This document shows, piece by piece, positions 26,402 through 35,143 of a stretch of 50,280 nt of DNA (position 1 is the stretch's first letter; each line of letters starts with the position of its first letter). The position numbers and the translations under genes were made by a program. The notes beneath the pieces were generated by a model that saw nothing but the letters and a program-made list of their open reading frames with translations, was not told where the DNA came from and made no database searches. Source of the DNA: Ferruginibacter sp. (GTDB lineage: Bacteria; Bacteroidota; Bacteroidia; Chitinophagales; Chitinophagaceae); contig JAOAUI010000312.1 of assembly GCA_030157685.1 (NCBI GenBank), positions 1 to 50,280 of the forward strand. Reading direction: 5' to 3'.

Positions 26402-26863
26402 ATGAAAAAAATACTTTGTTTAATAATGATACTTGCAGCAGGTAAAATGCCAGTTGCTCAAACTGTACCGGCAGATACAACTGTACCTGGAAAAGTTACC
26501 ATTAATAAAGACCCCCGTCTTGATCTGCTCGCAAAGGCGCAGATTGATATTGCCAATACCAATACTAAAATGGCCGCACGCTTTACCAAAGGTTACCGGT
26601 TATTTGTTTTAAAAACCGATAACAGGGATTATGCCATGAAAGTGAGGGCTTATCTTTTGCAGAACTTCCCCGAGGAAAAAGTGATTATGAGTTACCAGGC
26701 ACCATTTATTAAAATGAAGTTTGGCGATTTTGTTGATAAGGAAGATGCTGAAAAAGTTAAAAAACAAATCACAAGAGATGGAGTGGTTAAAGGTGGTATT
26801 TATGTTGTACCTGATACCATTGAAGTTAAGCCTGATAAAGACGCAAAAGAAGAAACCAAATAA
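26402..26863 (+). CDS. SPOR-domain exported protein
   Basis: This 153-residue protein has a signal peptide (cleavage near VAQ, residue 20). The second half resembles a SPOR domain: GYRLFVLKTDNRDYAMKVRAYLLQNFPEEKVIMSYQAPFIKMKFGDFVDKEDAEKVKKQI has been read as the usual beta-alpha-beta-beta-alpha order, though only as a pattern. SPOR domains bind denuded peptidoglycan glycan strands, often at division sites. The charged tail (PDKDAKEETK) is probably disordered. It is followed by a strong terminator, so it is a single-gene unit, divergent from the large amidohydrolase. Confidence 0.75.
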   Translation: MKKILCLIMILAAGKMPVAQTVPADTTVPGKVTINKDPRLDLLAKAQIDIANTNTKMAARFTKGYRLFVLKTDNRDYAMKVRAYLLQNFPEEKVIMSYQAPFIKMKFGDFVDKEDAEKVKKQITRDGVVKGGIYVVPDTIEVKPDKDAKEETK

Positions 26864-26879
26864 ATTACTTTTCTGCATA

Positions 26880-26909
26880 AAGAGTTTCCTTCACAGAAAC
26901 TCTTTTTTA
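26880..26909 (+). terminator. Rho-independent terminator after the SPOR gene
   Basis: AAGAGTTTC (26880-26888) pairs with GAAACTCTT (26896-26904) across a seven-base loop, followed by a run of T. It lies 17 bases after the stop. Confidence 0.9.
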
Positions 26910-26937
26910 TTTTGACACATTAGGGTTATTTTTAAGC

Positions 26938-28128
26938 ATGATAAAAGATCAAATACAGCTGCTGGCAAAAAAATATGCCCCTGGGTTTATAGAGATACGA
27001 CACCAGATACATGCCAACCCGGAACTCAGTTACCAGGAATTTGAAACCTCTGCATTTGTTCAAAAAAAGTTAACCGAATTTGGAATTCCTTTTGAAGTGA
27101 AAGCCACAACCGGTGTAGTTGGTTTGATAAAGGGTAAAAACCCCGATACGAAAATTACTGCCCTGCGTGCCGATATGGATGCCTTGCCCATATTGGAAGA
27201 AAATGATGTGCCATACAGATCAAAAAACCCGGGCGTAATGCACGCTTGCGGACATGATGTACATACAACCTGCCTGCTGGGTGCTGCAAAAATTTTAAAT
27301 GAATTGAAAGACGAGTGGGAGGGAACTGTGAAGCTGATCTTTCAACCCGGTGAAGAAAAGAACCCCGGTGGTGCCAGCATTTTAATTAAAGAAGGTGTGC
27401 TGGAAAATCCAAAACCCTCATCCATTTTTGCATTGCATGTGCATCCGGGTGTGGAGGTTGGCCGGCTGAGTTTCCGTGGTGGTATGATCATGGCGAGTGC
27501 CGATGAAATTTATATTACTATTAAAGGAAAAGGCGGCCACGCAGCTGCACCGCAGTTTACGGCTGATACTATTTTAATTGCATCGCATTTAATTATTAGC
27601 CTGCAGCAAATAGTAAGCAGGAATAACAGTCCATTCAATCCTTCGGTTTTGTCCATCACTTCTTTCCAGGGCGGCAATACAACCAATGTAATACCCAGCG
27701 AAGTAAAACTGATGGGCACATTCAGGGCAATGAATGAAGAGTGGCGTTTTAAAGCACACGAACTGATAAAAAAACAAACGATTGAACTGGTGGCCGCCAT
27801 GGGTGCAGAAGCAGAGATCACCATTGATGTGGGTTATCCTTTTGTGCTGAATGATGAAGCTCTGAATGCCTTTGCCAGGGAAAAAGGCGAAGACTATATA
27901 GGAGCCGAAAATGTGGAAACAACCGAACTGCGGATGGGAGCCGAAGATTTTGCGTATTACAGTCACCAGATACCAGGCTGTTTTTTCAGGATAGGTGCCG
28001 GCAATAAGGCGAAAGGAATTACAAGTGGCGTGCATACGCCAACTTTTAATATTGATGAAAGTATGATAGAGATGGGAATAGGTTTTATGGCGTTTTTGGG
28101 AGCAACCTCACCCCAACCCCTCTCCTAA
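26938..28128 (+). CDS. M20-family amidohydrolase (N-acyl-amino-acid hydrolase type)
   Basis: This 396-residue cytoplasmic enzyme has the M20D pattern: RHQIHANPELSYQEFET, LRADMDALPI, the metal-binding HACGHDVHTT (Cys104, His106), FQPGEEKNPGGA, the dimerisation domain with GKGGHAAAPQ, and TELRMGAEDFAYY near the end. It should cut N-acyl amino acids or short amide substrates using two divalent metals. Relatives act on N-acetyl amino acids, indole-acetic acid conjugates or peptides, and the sequence does not decide between them. The last eight codons (ATSPQPLS) and the stop fall inside a dispersed repeat at 28106-28137, so the original C-terminus has probably been replaced. No export signal is present. 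Confidence 0.93.
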   Translation: MIKDQIQLLAKKYAPGFIEIRHQIHANPELSYQEFETSAFVQKKLTEFGIPFEVKATTGVVGLIKGKNPDTKITALRADMDALPILEENDVPYRSKNPGVMHACGHDVHTTCLLGAAKILNELKDEWEGTVKLIFQPGEEKNPGGASILIKEGVLENPKPSSIFALHVHPGVEVGRLSFRGGMIMASADEIYITIKGKGGHAAAPQFTADTILIASHLIISLQQIVSRNNSPFNPSVLSITSFQGGNTTNVIPSEVKLMGTFRAMNEEWRFKAHELIKKQTIELVAAMGAEAEITIDVGYPFVLNDEALNAFAREKGEDYIGAENVETTELRMGAEDFAYYSHQIPGCFFRIGAGNKAKGITSGVHTPTFNIDESMIEMGIGFMAFLGATSPQPLS

Positions 28129-28137
28129 TGGAGAGGG
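28106..28137 (+). repeat. REP-like palindromic repeat, first copy
   Basis: CCTCACCCCAACCC is followed by CCCTCTCC, TAAT and GGAGAGGG, an eight-base-pair hairpin with a four-base loop. The TAA in the loop is the stop codon of the M20 gene. A related copy in opposite orientation lies at 28227-28268. Confidence 0.8.
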
Positions 28138-28226
28138 AACCGGAAGATCGAAAAGAAGATTATGTTATTGATGAAAGATAATTGGTGATGATGTGGAAGG
28201 GTAAATGTTTGGAGATGATTAATGTA

Positions 28227-28268
28227 CCGCTCCTTCTCCTTTAGGAGAAGGAGTTGGAGGATGAGGTC
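28227..28268 (-). repeat. REP-like palindromic repeat, second copy, inverted
   Basis: The hairpin CTCCTTCTCC, TTTA, GGAGAAGGAG is followed by TTGGAGGATGAGGTC. Read on the minus strand it becomes CCTCATCCTCCAACTCC plus the hairpin, the same layout as the copy at 28106 with about a quarter of the bases changed. The pair brackets about 90 bases. The rest of the 28129-28363 gap shows no gene or other element. Confidence 0.75.
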
Positions 28269-28363
28269 AAAAAGGATGAATAGAGTTTTACTGTACAAGA
28301 GTGCGACGCCAATGAAGTTGAATCTTGCACAACTGCCGGGCTCATAAAAATAAAAACAAAATT

Positions 28364-29767
28364 ATGAAAATAGCATTCCACGGAGCGGCACGAACCGTTA
28401 CAGGATCTAAACACCTGATAAGTTTAAAAAACGGCAAAAAATATTTATTAGACTGCGGCATGTTTCAGGGCCTTGGCAAAGAAACCGATGCCATGAACCG
28501 CAGCTTTGGTTTTGACCCGGTAGAAGTAACGCACCTTATTTTATCTCATGCACATATTGATCATTGTGGTTTAATACCAAAATTGGTTAGTGATGGTTTT
28601 AATGGTAAAATATTTTGTACACCGGCAACAAAAGAACTGGCATCGGTAATGCTGGAAGACTCGGCCGGCATACAGGAAAACGAAGTTAAATACGAAAACA
28701 AAAGAAGGGCACAACAGGGATTGCCTTATCTGAAACCGCTCTACACAACAGCCGAAGCCCTGGAAGCAGCTGATCATTTTGTGGCTGTGCCTTACAATGA
28801 TTGGTTTACCATTGACGAAAATATTGAAGTGCAATACACCGATGCAGGCCATATCATTGGCAGTGCTGCCGTGCATTTAAAAATAAAGGAAGACGGAAAA
28901 ATTACACGGCTAACTTTTAGCGGAGATGTAGGCCGGTACAGGGATGTGATTCTTAAATCTCCTGCAACATTTTCGCAGGCTGATTATATTTTAATTGAAT
29001 CAACCTATGGCAACAGCCTGCATGATAATGCTACCACCACACCCGACCAGATTTTACATTGGATAGAAAAAGCCTGTCTGCAGAAAAAAGGCAAACTGAT
29101 CATTCCTGCATTCAGCGTGGGCCGCACACAGGAAATTTTATTTGCATTGAATCAACTGGAACTGGAGAGAAGATTACCTGATCTGGATTATTTTGTTGAC
29201 AGTCCGCTGAGTGTAAAAGCAACCGAAATTGTAAAACATTATCCGCAGTATTTTAATAAGAGCATTCAAAAAATCCTGGAATCGGATAATGATCCCTTTG
29301 GTTTTAAGGGATTGAAATTTATCAAGTCGGTTGATGAATCGAAGTTGCTCAATTTCCGCAATGGGCCATTTGTAGTAATTTCTGCCAGCGGCATGGCCGA
29401 TGCAGGAAGAGTAAAACATCATATCAGCAATAATATAGAGAACAGCCGCAACACTATTTTATTAACCGGTTATTGTGAACCACGTTCACTTGGCGGTAAA
29501 TTAATGGCCGGCGCAAAAGAAGTAAATATTTATGGGGTGCAGCATGAGGTAAATGCCGAGATCGGTTCTATCCGCAGCATGAGTGCCCATGGCGATTATG
29601 ATGATCTGTGCCAGTTTTTGGCTTGCCAGAACCCGGCATTGGTAAAACGAATGTTTGTGGTGCATGGTGAGTATCCGGTGCAACATGAGTTTCAGCAACG
29701 CCTGATGCGTAAAGGCTTTGGTGATGTGGAAGTGCCGGAAATGCATTACGAAACAACTTTGGAATAA
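28364..29767 (+). CDS. Beta-CASP metallo-beta-lactamase-fold hydrolase, RNase-like
   Basis: ATG at 28364 (MKIAFHGAARTVTGSKHLI) is taken as the start because the conserved fold begins there; the upstream frame to 28325 adds unrelated residues. The 467-residue protein has the metal motif SHAHIDHCG (His62, His64, Asp66, His67), DAGHIIGSAAVHL, FSGDVGR, and beta-CASP features: ESTYGNSLHD, PAFSVGRTQEILFAL, ISASGMADAGRVKHHI, TGYCEPRSLGG and SAHGDYDDL. Such proteins are related to eukaryotic CPSF73-type nucleases and to bacterial enzymes of this class, and are predicted to cut RNA. The natural substrate is unknown. A dispersed-repeat hairpin just downstream acts as a likely terminator. Confidence 0.92.
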   Translation: MKIAFHGAARTVTGSKHLISLKNGKKYLLDCGMFQGLGKETDAMNRSFGFDPVEVTHLILSHAHIDHCGLIPKLVSDGFNGKIFCTPATKELASVMLEDSAGIQENEVKYENKRRAQQGLPYLKPLYTTAEALEAADHFVAVPYNDWFTIDENIEVQYTDAGHIIGSAAVHLKIKEDGKITRLTFSGDVGRYRDVILKSPATFSQADYILIESTYGNSLHDNATTTPDQILHWIEKACLQKKGKLIIPAFSVGRTQEILFALNQLELERRLPDLDYFVDSPLSVKATEIVKHYPQYFNKSIQKILESDNDPFGFKGLKFIKSVDESKLLNFRNGPFVVISASGMADAGRVKHHISNNIENSRNTILLTGYCEPRSLGGKLMAGAKEVNIYGVQHEVNAEIGSIRSMSAHGDYDDLCQFLACQNPALVKRMFVVHGEYPVQHEFQQRLMRKGFGDVEVPEMHYETTLE

Positions 29768-29794
29768 CAGGAGACAGGATTTGCCCCGGCAGCG

Positions 29795-29870
29795 TGTCAG
29801 CCTGAGCCTGTCGAAGGCGGAATCTATAAATGAGTAACCCGCCTTCGACAAGTTCAGGCTGGCATTTTTT
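29795..29870 (+). terminator. Large hairpin formed by inverted dispersed repeats, with T-run
   Basis: The arm at 29795-29820 (TGTCAGCCTGAGCCTGTCGA and six more bases) pairs with the arm at 29838-29864. The result is a 26-pair stem with one mismatch and two G-T pairs, a 17-base loop, and T6 directly after. It follows the beta-CASP gene by 27 bases. Each arm is a copy of the repeat at 15712-15738. It has the shape of a terminator; that this is its function is inferred. Confidence 0.75.
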
Positions 29871-29948
29871 ATTGCAGGCAGATGTTGGAATAGTTTTTGG
29901 TTAATAGAAATAGCCAAAGCCTGGTTATTTGATTTAAATAGAGATTTT

Positions 29949-32642
29949 ATGAAGAAGCTGAAAAAGTTTTTTAAAATATTTTTTATCACACTCCTTATAC
30001 TGATTGGGTTGCTGTTTGCAACGCCCTATATTTTTAAGGGAAAGATTATTTCGCTTGTAAAAAAGGAGATCAACAAAAACCTGAACGCCAAAGTTGATTT
30101 TAAGGATGTGGATATTTCTTTCTTCAGGCGTTTTCCTAAAGTGAGTATTGGCCTTGATGACTTGCAGGTAATTGGTACTGATTATTTTTCAGCAGATACT
30201 TTATTGTATGCCAAAAGACTGGATGCCACTGTAAACTTTATGAGCTTTATCAGAGGCAGCAATATGAGCATCAACAATATTTTTTTGGTATCGCCACGCA
30301 TTCATGCTATTGTAAATAAAGATGGCTTGGCCAACTGGGATATTGTAAAATCTGAAGCAGAAAAAACAGATACTGATACTGCCAGCAAACCTTTTAACCT
30401 GGCGCTGGATTACTATTCGATTGAGAACGGGTATATCAATTACATGGATGTACAAAGCAACATGAGTGTTGTACTGGAAAATCTGAATCACTCCGGATCC
30501 GGCGATTTTACTGCTGAACTGTTTACGCTCAGAACAAGAAGTACGGCCGATGCCATTTCATTTAATTATGGAGCCATACCATATTTGTCGAAGGTAAAAT
30601 CAACCGTAAATACAGATATAAAGATTGATAATAAAAAAGGCATGTATAGTTTTGATGGTACCGATATTTTATTGAACCAGCTTAAAATAGATGGTAAAGG
30701 TGTTATCAATAAATTGGCAAACGGCTACGGAATGGATATCAGTTTTAAATCACCTTCCACCGATTTTAAAAATATTCTGTCTTTAATAACGCCTATCTAC
30801 GAAAAAGAATTTAGCAAGATTACTGCAACCGGCTCTGCGATATTTGAGGGCTATGTAAAAGGTTTGTATGCCGATTCAACTATGCCAGGCTATCATCTTA
30901 CTGCAGAAGTAAAAGACGGGTCGTTTAAATACATCGACTTACCAAAAGGCGTTCAACAGATAAATTTTAAAGTGCTGGTTGATAATCCCGATGGAAAAAC
31001 AGATAACGCTGTTGTAGATATTACAAATGGCCACCTGGCAATAGATAACGAGCCGTTTGATTTCAGGCTGCTGGTTAAAAACCCGGTAAGCAATATGTTT
31101 GTAGATGCTGCAGCAAAAGGTAAACTGGACCTGAGCCAGGTTGCCAATTATGTAAAGCTTGAAAAAGGTACCAGCCTTGCCGGCCTGATGAATGCCGATG
31201 TAAGCATAAAAGGAAATGTAAAAGAAATAGAACAGCAGCAGTTTAATAAATTTTATGCTGCCGGTATTGTTGATGTAAATAATTTTAAATACACATCGGC
31301 CGATTATCCAACCGGTGTAAAAATAAATACGGTACATGCCGATTTTACACCAACAAAAATTAATGTATCCAACCTGAGCGGACAATATCAAAATTCAAAC
31401 TTTAATGGTGGCGGGCAAATAAACAACCTGCTGAGTTACCTGCTGAGCGGAAAAGCATTGAGTGCCAATCTTACTGTAAATGCCGATAAAATTAACCTGA
31501 ACGACTGGCTGGGCGTTTCGGCAGATACTGGTGCAAAAGGTAGTGGCAGTTCTGCACCCTTTGTTGTGCCAAATAATCTTGATATTGTTTTAAACACAAG
31601 AATTGACAGGCTCCTGTATGATAAAGTTGATATACAGAATTTATCGGGGGCTGTGCAGGTAAAGGATGAAGCGGTTGTGCTGAACAATGTGAGCGGCAAT
31701 GCCATGGATGGTAAAATAAAAATAAACGGATCATACAGTACAAAAGAAAGTAAAACAAAACCTGCCATTGCCATGAGTTATGATGTGGCCGGTGTTGACA
31801 TCCAAAAGACATTCTACGCTTTTAATACGGCTCAAAAGCTGATGCCCATTGGTAAATACCTGGCAGGCAAACTAACTTCTGTTTTATCTGCCAACGGCAA
31901 ACTGGGGGATAATATGAATATTGATATGAACACCATTTCAGGTAATGGTAATTTGTTTTTGATCGAAGGCTTCCTCAGCAAATTTGCACCGCTTGATAAA
32001 ATTGCTTCGATACTGAATGTAAAAGAACTGCAGTCAATCTCCATGAAAGATGTAAAAACATTTTTCGAGTTTTCAAACGGGAAATTATTGGTAAAACCTT
32101 TTACGGTAAAACTTAAAAATATTGAAATGGAGATTGGCGGCCTGCAGGGTTTTGATCAATCTCTGAATTATGCCATCAACCTTAAACTGCCCCGTGCACT
32201 GATGGGTACACAGGGAAACCAACTGGTGAACAACCTGGCTACAGCCATCAATGCAAAAGGTGTTCCGCTAAAAATAAGCGATGTGGTAAACCTTAAACTG
32301 GCTATGGGCGGCACTTTGCTAAACCCGTCTTTAAAAGTAGACCTGAAACAGAGTGGCGAAAAACTGGCAGACCAGATGCAGCAGCAGGTAAAGGATTTTG
32401 CACAGGCAAAAATTGACAGTGCAAAAAAAGCTGCACAAGACACCCTCACTTCAATTAAGAAGCAATTGGGAAATGCAGCCCTGGAAGAGTTGAGAAAAAA
32501 AATGCAGAATAAAAAAGATACAGTGGCAGTAAAAGATTCTAACGCGGTAAAAAGCAGCGGCGATAAAACCAAAGAATCTGTAAAAGGGTTGTTTGATAAT
32601 TTACTGAAGAAAAAACCGAAGGACACGGCGAATAAGCAATAA
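29949..32642 (+). CDS. AsmA-family envelope protein
   Basis: This 897-residue protein has one N-terminal transmembrane helix (about residues 9-29, FFITLLILIGLLFATPYIF), then KGKIISLVKKEINKNLNAKV and a long region of alternating beta-strands. The C-terminal AsmA-like part includes VSLNxx-type strands and KMQNKKD-type coils; FNYAINLK-like repeats are represented by GFDQSLNYAINLKLPRAL. AsmA-type proteins form long hydrophobic grooves that bridge the envelope and are linked to lipid transport to, or composition of, the outer membrane. The last 90 residues are rich in Lys, Asp and Ala and probably coiled or disordered. The last two codons (Lys, Gln) and the stop lie in the heptamer repeat. The length is within the usual range for Bacteroidota homologues. 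Confidence 0.88.
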   Translation: MKKLKKFFKIFFITLLILIGLLFATPYIFKGKIISLVKKEINKNLNAKVDFKDVDISFFRRFPKVSIGLDDLQVIGTDYFSADTLLYAKRLDATVNFMSFIRGSNMSINNIFLVSPRIHAIVNKDGLANWDIVKSEAEKTDTDTASKPFNLALDYYSIENGYINYMDVQSNMSVVLENLNHSGSGDFTAELFTLRTRSTADAISFNYGAIPYLSKVKSTVNTDIKIDNKKGMYSFDGTDILLNQLKIDGKGVINKLANGYGMDISFKSPSTDFKNILSLITPIYEKEFSKITATGSAIFEGYVKGLYADSTMPGYHLTAEVKDGSFKYIDLPKGVQQINFKVLVDNPDGKTDNAVVDITNGHLAIDNEPFDFRLLVKNPVSNMFVDAAAKGKLDLSQVANYVKLEKGTSLAGLMNADVSIKGNVKEIEQQQFNKFYAAGIVDVNNFKYTSADYPTGVKINTVHADFTPTKINVSNLSGQYQNSNFNGGGQINNLLSYLLSGKALSANLTVNADKINLNDWLGVSADTGAKGSGSSAPFVVPNNLDIVLNTRIDRLLYDKVDIQNLSGAVQVKDEAVVLNNVSGNAMDGKIKINGSYSTKESKTKPAIAMSYDVAGVDIQKTFYAFNTAQKLMPIGKYLAGKLTSVLSANGKLGDNMNIDMNTISGNGNLFLIEGFLSKFAPLDKIASILNVKELQSISMKDVKTFFEFSNGKLLVKPFTVKLKNIEMEIGGLQGFDQSLNYAINLKLPRALMGTQGNQLVNNLATAINAKGVPLKISDVVNLKLAMGGTLLNPSLKVDLKQSGEKLADQMQQQVKDFAQAKIDSAKKAAQDTLTSIKKQLGNAALEELRKKMQNKKDTVAVKDSNAVKSSGDKTKESVKGLFDNLLKKKPKDTANKQ

Positions 32643-32707
32643 GCAATAAGCAGTTTGCAGTTTGCAGTTTGCAGTTTGCAGTTTGCAGTTTGCAGTTTGC
32701 AGTTTGC
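32631..32707. repeat. Tandem heptamer repeat: three AATAAGC plus eight AGTTTGC
   Basis: Three AATAAGC units (32631-32651) run straight into eight AGTTTGC units (32652-32707), eleven heptamers in perfect phase. The TAA stop of the AsmA gene (32640-32642) lies inside the first block. The array fills most of the 90 bases between two convergent genes. The opposite strand stays open through the array and would read a QTANCKL heptapeptide three times, which is not a credible protein. Confidence 0.97.
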
Positions 32708-32732
32708 CAAAAAACAACCGGAAAGATAAACT

Positions 32733-33974
32733 TTAAAATCTTTGCGGATTAAATGCGCTGATCTCTATTGATGTTTTTTCTTGCTGAATCATTTCACTTA
32801 CTAATTTCCCTGTTCCTGTGCCTTCAGAAATGCCCAGCATAGCATGGCCCCCGGCAATAATAACATTTTTATAGGCAGAAGTATTTCCAATGTAGGGTAA
32901 TCCATCGGGCGTTACCGGCCTTAACCCATTCCATATTTTATCTGCAGGAGGGGAATCAATTTTTAAACCCGGATAAAAATCTGTGGCAGAATCATAAATT
33001 CCCTGCATACGGTTTATTAAAACATTATTGTTGATGCCGCTTAATTCCATAGTGCCGCCAATGCGGAGCTGATGCCCCCAGGGTGTTATGGCGCATCTGC
33101 CATCAACCAAAATGGCGGGGTATTTAATGTTTTTTTCAACATGCTGATAAGTATGGCTGTATCCTTTGCCGGGCTGTAATAATAATTTGATGCCCATCAT
33201 CTTTGCCACAACAGGCAACCAGCTTCCGGTTGCCAAAACAAGCTGCTCACAATCAAATTTTCCTTTGTCGGTAATCACTGCAGAAATATTATCGTTTGCT
33301 TTTTCAAAGCCGGTTACAGTTGTGTTAAGTTGAAACTGCACACCTTTCTTTTCTAAATTATTTTTCAGCGCAACCATCATCTTCCCGGGATTGAAATGAC
33401 AATCATCTTTAAACAACACTGCACCGGCAACATTCAGCTCAATATCCGGTTCTAATTTTTGTACGTCATCTTTTTTCAACCGCTCTACTTTCAATCCAAA
33501 TTTTTCTGCATCATCTGCCAGGTGAAACTCATGGTCCAATGTTTTTTGCTGTTTGCACATCATCAGGCAGCCTTTTTCTTCCATGTTGAAAGTGTCACCA
33601 ATTTCATTACGCATGTCATTTATCAATGCACGGCTTAATTGCAAAAGATCATTCAGATGCGGCGCATTTTTTTTAACCGTTGCTGCATTACTGCTTTTCC
33701 AGAAATGCCAACCCCATTGCATGAGATCCCAGTTGAGCCTGGGTTTTATATAAAACGGACTGCTGCTGCTGAGCATGTGCTTAAAACCCTCGGCAATAAT
33801 ACCCGGGCTTGCCAGCGGTACAAAATGGCTCGGCGACATATAACCCATGTTGCCAAAAGAACAGCCGTCAGTTATATCGCCACGTTCGATAACAGTTACT
33901 TCGTAACCTTCTTTTTTTAAATAGTAGGCACTACACAATCCGATTACACCGCCTCCAATAATTGTTACTTTCAT
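32733..33974 (-). CDS. FAD-dependent D-amino-acid (cis-4-hydroxy-D-proline) dehydrogenase
   Basis: This 413-residue DadA-type flavoenzyme has the dinucleotide-binding motif GGGVIG (residues 7-12) and Glu31 at the end of the second strand (VTVIERGDITDGCSFGN). The family's YMSPSHFVPLASPG, LVLATGSWLP, LLLQPGKGYSHT, WNGLRPVTPDGLPYIG and IIAGGHAMLGISEGTGTG are also present. It should oxidise a D-amino acid to the imino acid and pass electrons to the respiratory chain. The gene sits 11 bases downstream of a 4-hydroxyproline epimerase, so cis-4-hydroxy-D-proline to 1-pyrroline-4-hydroxy-2-carboxylate is the most probable reaction. D-alanine or D-proline are alternatives. Confidence 0.85.
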   Translation of the reverse strand: MKVTIIGGGVIGLCSAYYLKKEGYEVTVIERGDITDGCSFGNMGYMSPSHFVPLASPGIIAEGFKHMLSSSSPFYIKPRLNWDLMQWGWHFWKSSNAATVKKNAPHLNDLLQLSRALINDMRNEIGDTFNMEEKGCLMMCKQQKTLDHEFHLADDAEKFGLKVERLKKDDVQKLEPDIELNVAGAVLFKDDCHFNPGKMMVALKNNLEKKGVQFQLNTTVTGFEKANDNISAVITDKGKFDCEQLVLATGSWLPVVAKMMGIKLLLQPGKGYSHTYQHVEKNIKYPAILVDGRCAITPWGHQLRIGGTMELSGINNNVLINRMQGIYDSATDFYPGLKIDSPPADKIWNGLRPVTPDGLPYIGNTSAYKNVIIAGGHAMLGISEGTGTGKLVSEMIQQEKTSIEISAFNPQRF

Positions 33975-33985
33975 TTTTGTTTTTT

Positions 33986-34987
33986 TTAAATTACCTGGAA
34001 TCCAAAAGCATACGGATCATCTTCATCATCAATGGTAATTATATTCTGTCCATAAATTCTTGCCCAGCCTTCTATGCTTGGTCTGATAGCAGGTTTGCCG
34101 GCAACTGTTAATTCTTCTTCAATACGGCCAATGAATTTACTGCCAATAATACTTTCATGAATAAATTCATCGCCGGGCTTCAGCAATCCTTTTGCGTACC
34201 ACTGCGCCATACGGGCCGAAGTACCCGTGCCACAGGGGCTACGGTCAATGGCTTTATCACCATAAAAAACTGCATTTCGGGCTGTGGATGTTTTATCTAA
34301 AACGGCACCGGTCCATAAAATATGACTGCATCCTTTTATCGTTTCATTTTCCGGATGAACAAAAACATATTTATCGTTGATGTTTTTTCTCAATTCTCTT
34401 GCCCAGCTGATCAATTTATCTGCGGTATAATTTTCCAGCCCTTTAAAATTTTTCTGCAAATCCACAATGGCATAAAAATTTCCGCCATAAGAAACATCAA
34501 TAACCAGTTCTCCTAAATCCGGGCAATCAACAGTTAATTCTGTTGCAGCTAAAAAGGAAGCAACATTTGTAAGCTTTACACTTTTGACTTTATCGCCCTC
34601 TTGTTTGTAAGAAATCATCACCAATCCTGCAGGTGCTTCCATTCTTACAACACCTGGCTTTTTAGGTTTTATTAATCCTTCCTCAATAGCAATAGTTATA
34701 GTGCCAATAGTACCATGGCCGCACATCGGCAAACAGCCGCTGGTTTCAATAAATAAAACTGCTACATCGTTTTGAGGGTCGTGTGGCGGATATAAAATAC
34801 TACCGCTCATCATGTCGTGGCCACGGGGTTCAAACATTAGTCCTTTGCGTATCCAGTCGTATTCCTGCAGGAAATGCTGGCGCTTTTCACTCATGTTGCT
34901 GCCAACCAATTCGGGGCCGCCTTCTTTTACCAGCCGAACAGGATTACCGCAGGTATGAGCATCAATACAAATAAATGTTTTCTTCAA
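33986..34987 (-). CDS. 4-hydroxyproline epimerase (proline racemase family)
   Basis: This 333-residue cofactor-independent epimerase converts trans-4-hydroxy-L-proline to cis-4-hydroxy-D-proline. Both catalytic cysteines are visible: Cys89 in LPMCGHGTIG and Cys252 in DRSPCGTGTSAR. This separates it from the trans-3-hydroxyproline dehydratases, which replace the first Cys. The N-terminal DAHTCGNPVRLV and FEPRGHDMMSGSILYPP also match. The only start that keeps this conserved N-terminus is TTG at 34987 (encoding MKKTFICID); there is no ATG until residue 32. The FAD oxidase follows by 11 bases. The two later enzymes of the route are encoded at 38.8-41.2 kb on the same strand. Confidence 0.93.
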   Translation of the reverse strand: MKKTFICIDAHTCGNPVRLVKEGGPELVGSNMSEKRQHFLQEYDWIRKGLMFEPRGHDMMSGSILYPPHDPQNDVAVLFIETSGCLPMCGHGTIGTITIAIEEGLIKPKKPGVVRMEAPAGLVMISYKQEGDKVKSVKLTNVASFLAATELTVDCPDLGELVIDVSYGGNFYAIVDLQKNFKGLENYTADKLISWARELRKNINDKYVFVHPENETIKGCSHILWTGAVLDKTSTARNAVFYGDKAIDRSPCGTGTSARMAQWYAKGLLKPGDEFIHESIIGSKFIGRIEEELTVAGKPAIRPSIEGWARIYGQNIITIDDEDDPYAFGFQVI

Positions 34988-35089
34988 GACAGTCTATTAA
35001 GTTCGATATGCAACTTAATTAAAACTTCGCTTGTTTTATGGAAGTGCAGGAAAAGATTTTGCTTTCCCTTTACGTTCCGTATGCTCATT

Positions 35090-35125
35090 AAAAAAAGGCC
35101 ACCATCAAATACATGACAGCGGCCT
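35090..35125 (-). terminator. Rho-independent terminator after the 142-residue lipoprotein gene
   Basis: On the minus strand AGGCCGCTGT pairs (with three G-T pairs) with GTGGCCT and neighbours across an internal loop, and a run of seven T follows. It lies 19 bases after the stop and separates this gene from the epimerase. Confidence 0.75.
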
Positions 35126-35143
35126 GCTTCCCGTTTGCCCGGA

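Noticed and set aside
31436-31812. Minus-strand frames of 106 and 112 codons within the AsmA gene
   Set aside because: They are antisense to a continuous AsmA frame, overlap each other in different frames, and show no independent support.
32631-32707. Possible CRISPR array
   Set aside because: The units are seven bases, directly adjacent and without spacers, so this is a simple tandem repeat.
32168-32710. A 180-codon minus-strand frame beginning with repeated QTANCKL heptapeptides
   Set aside because: The repeated peptide is the translation of the AGTTTGC array, and the rest is antisense to the AsmA gene. It is an artefact of a seven-base repeat that stays open in three frames.
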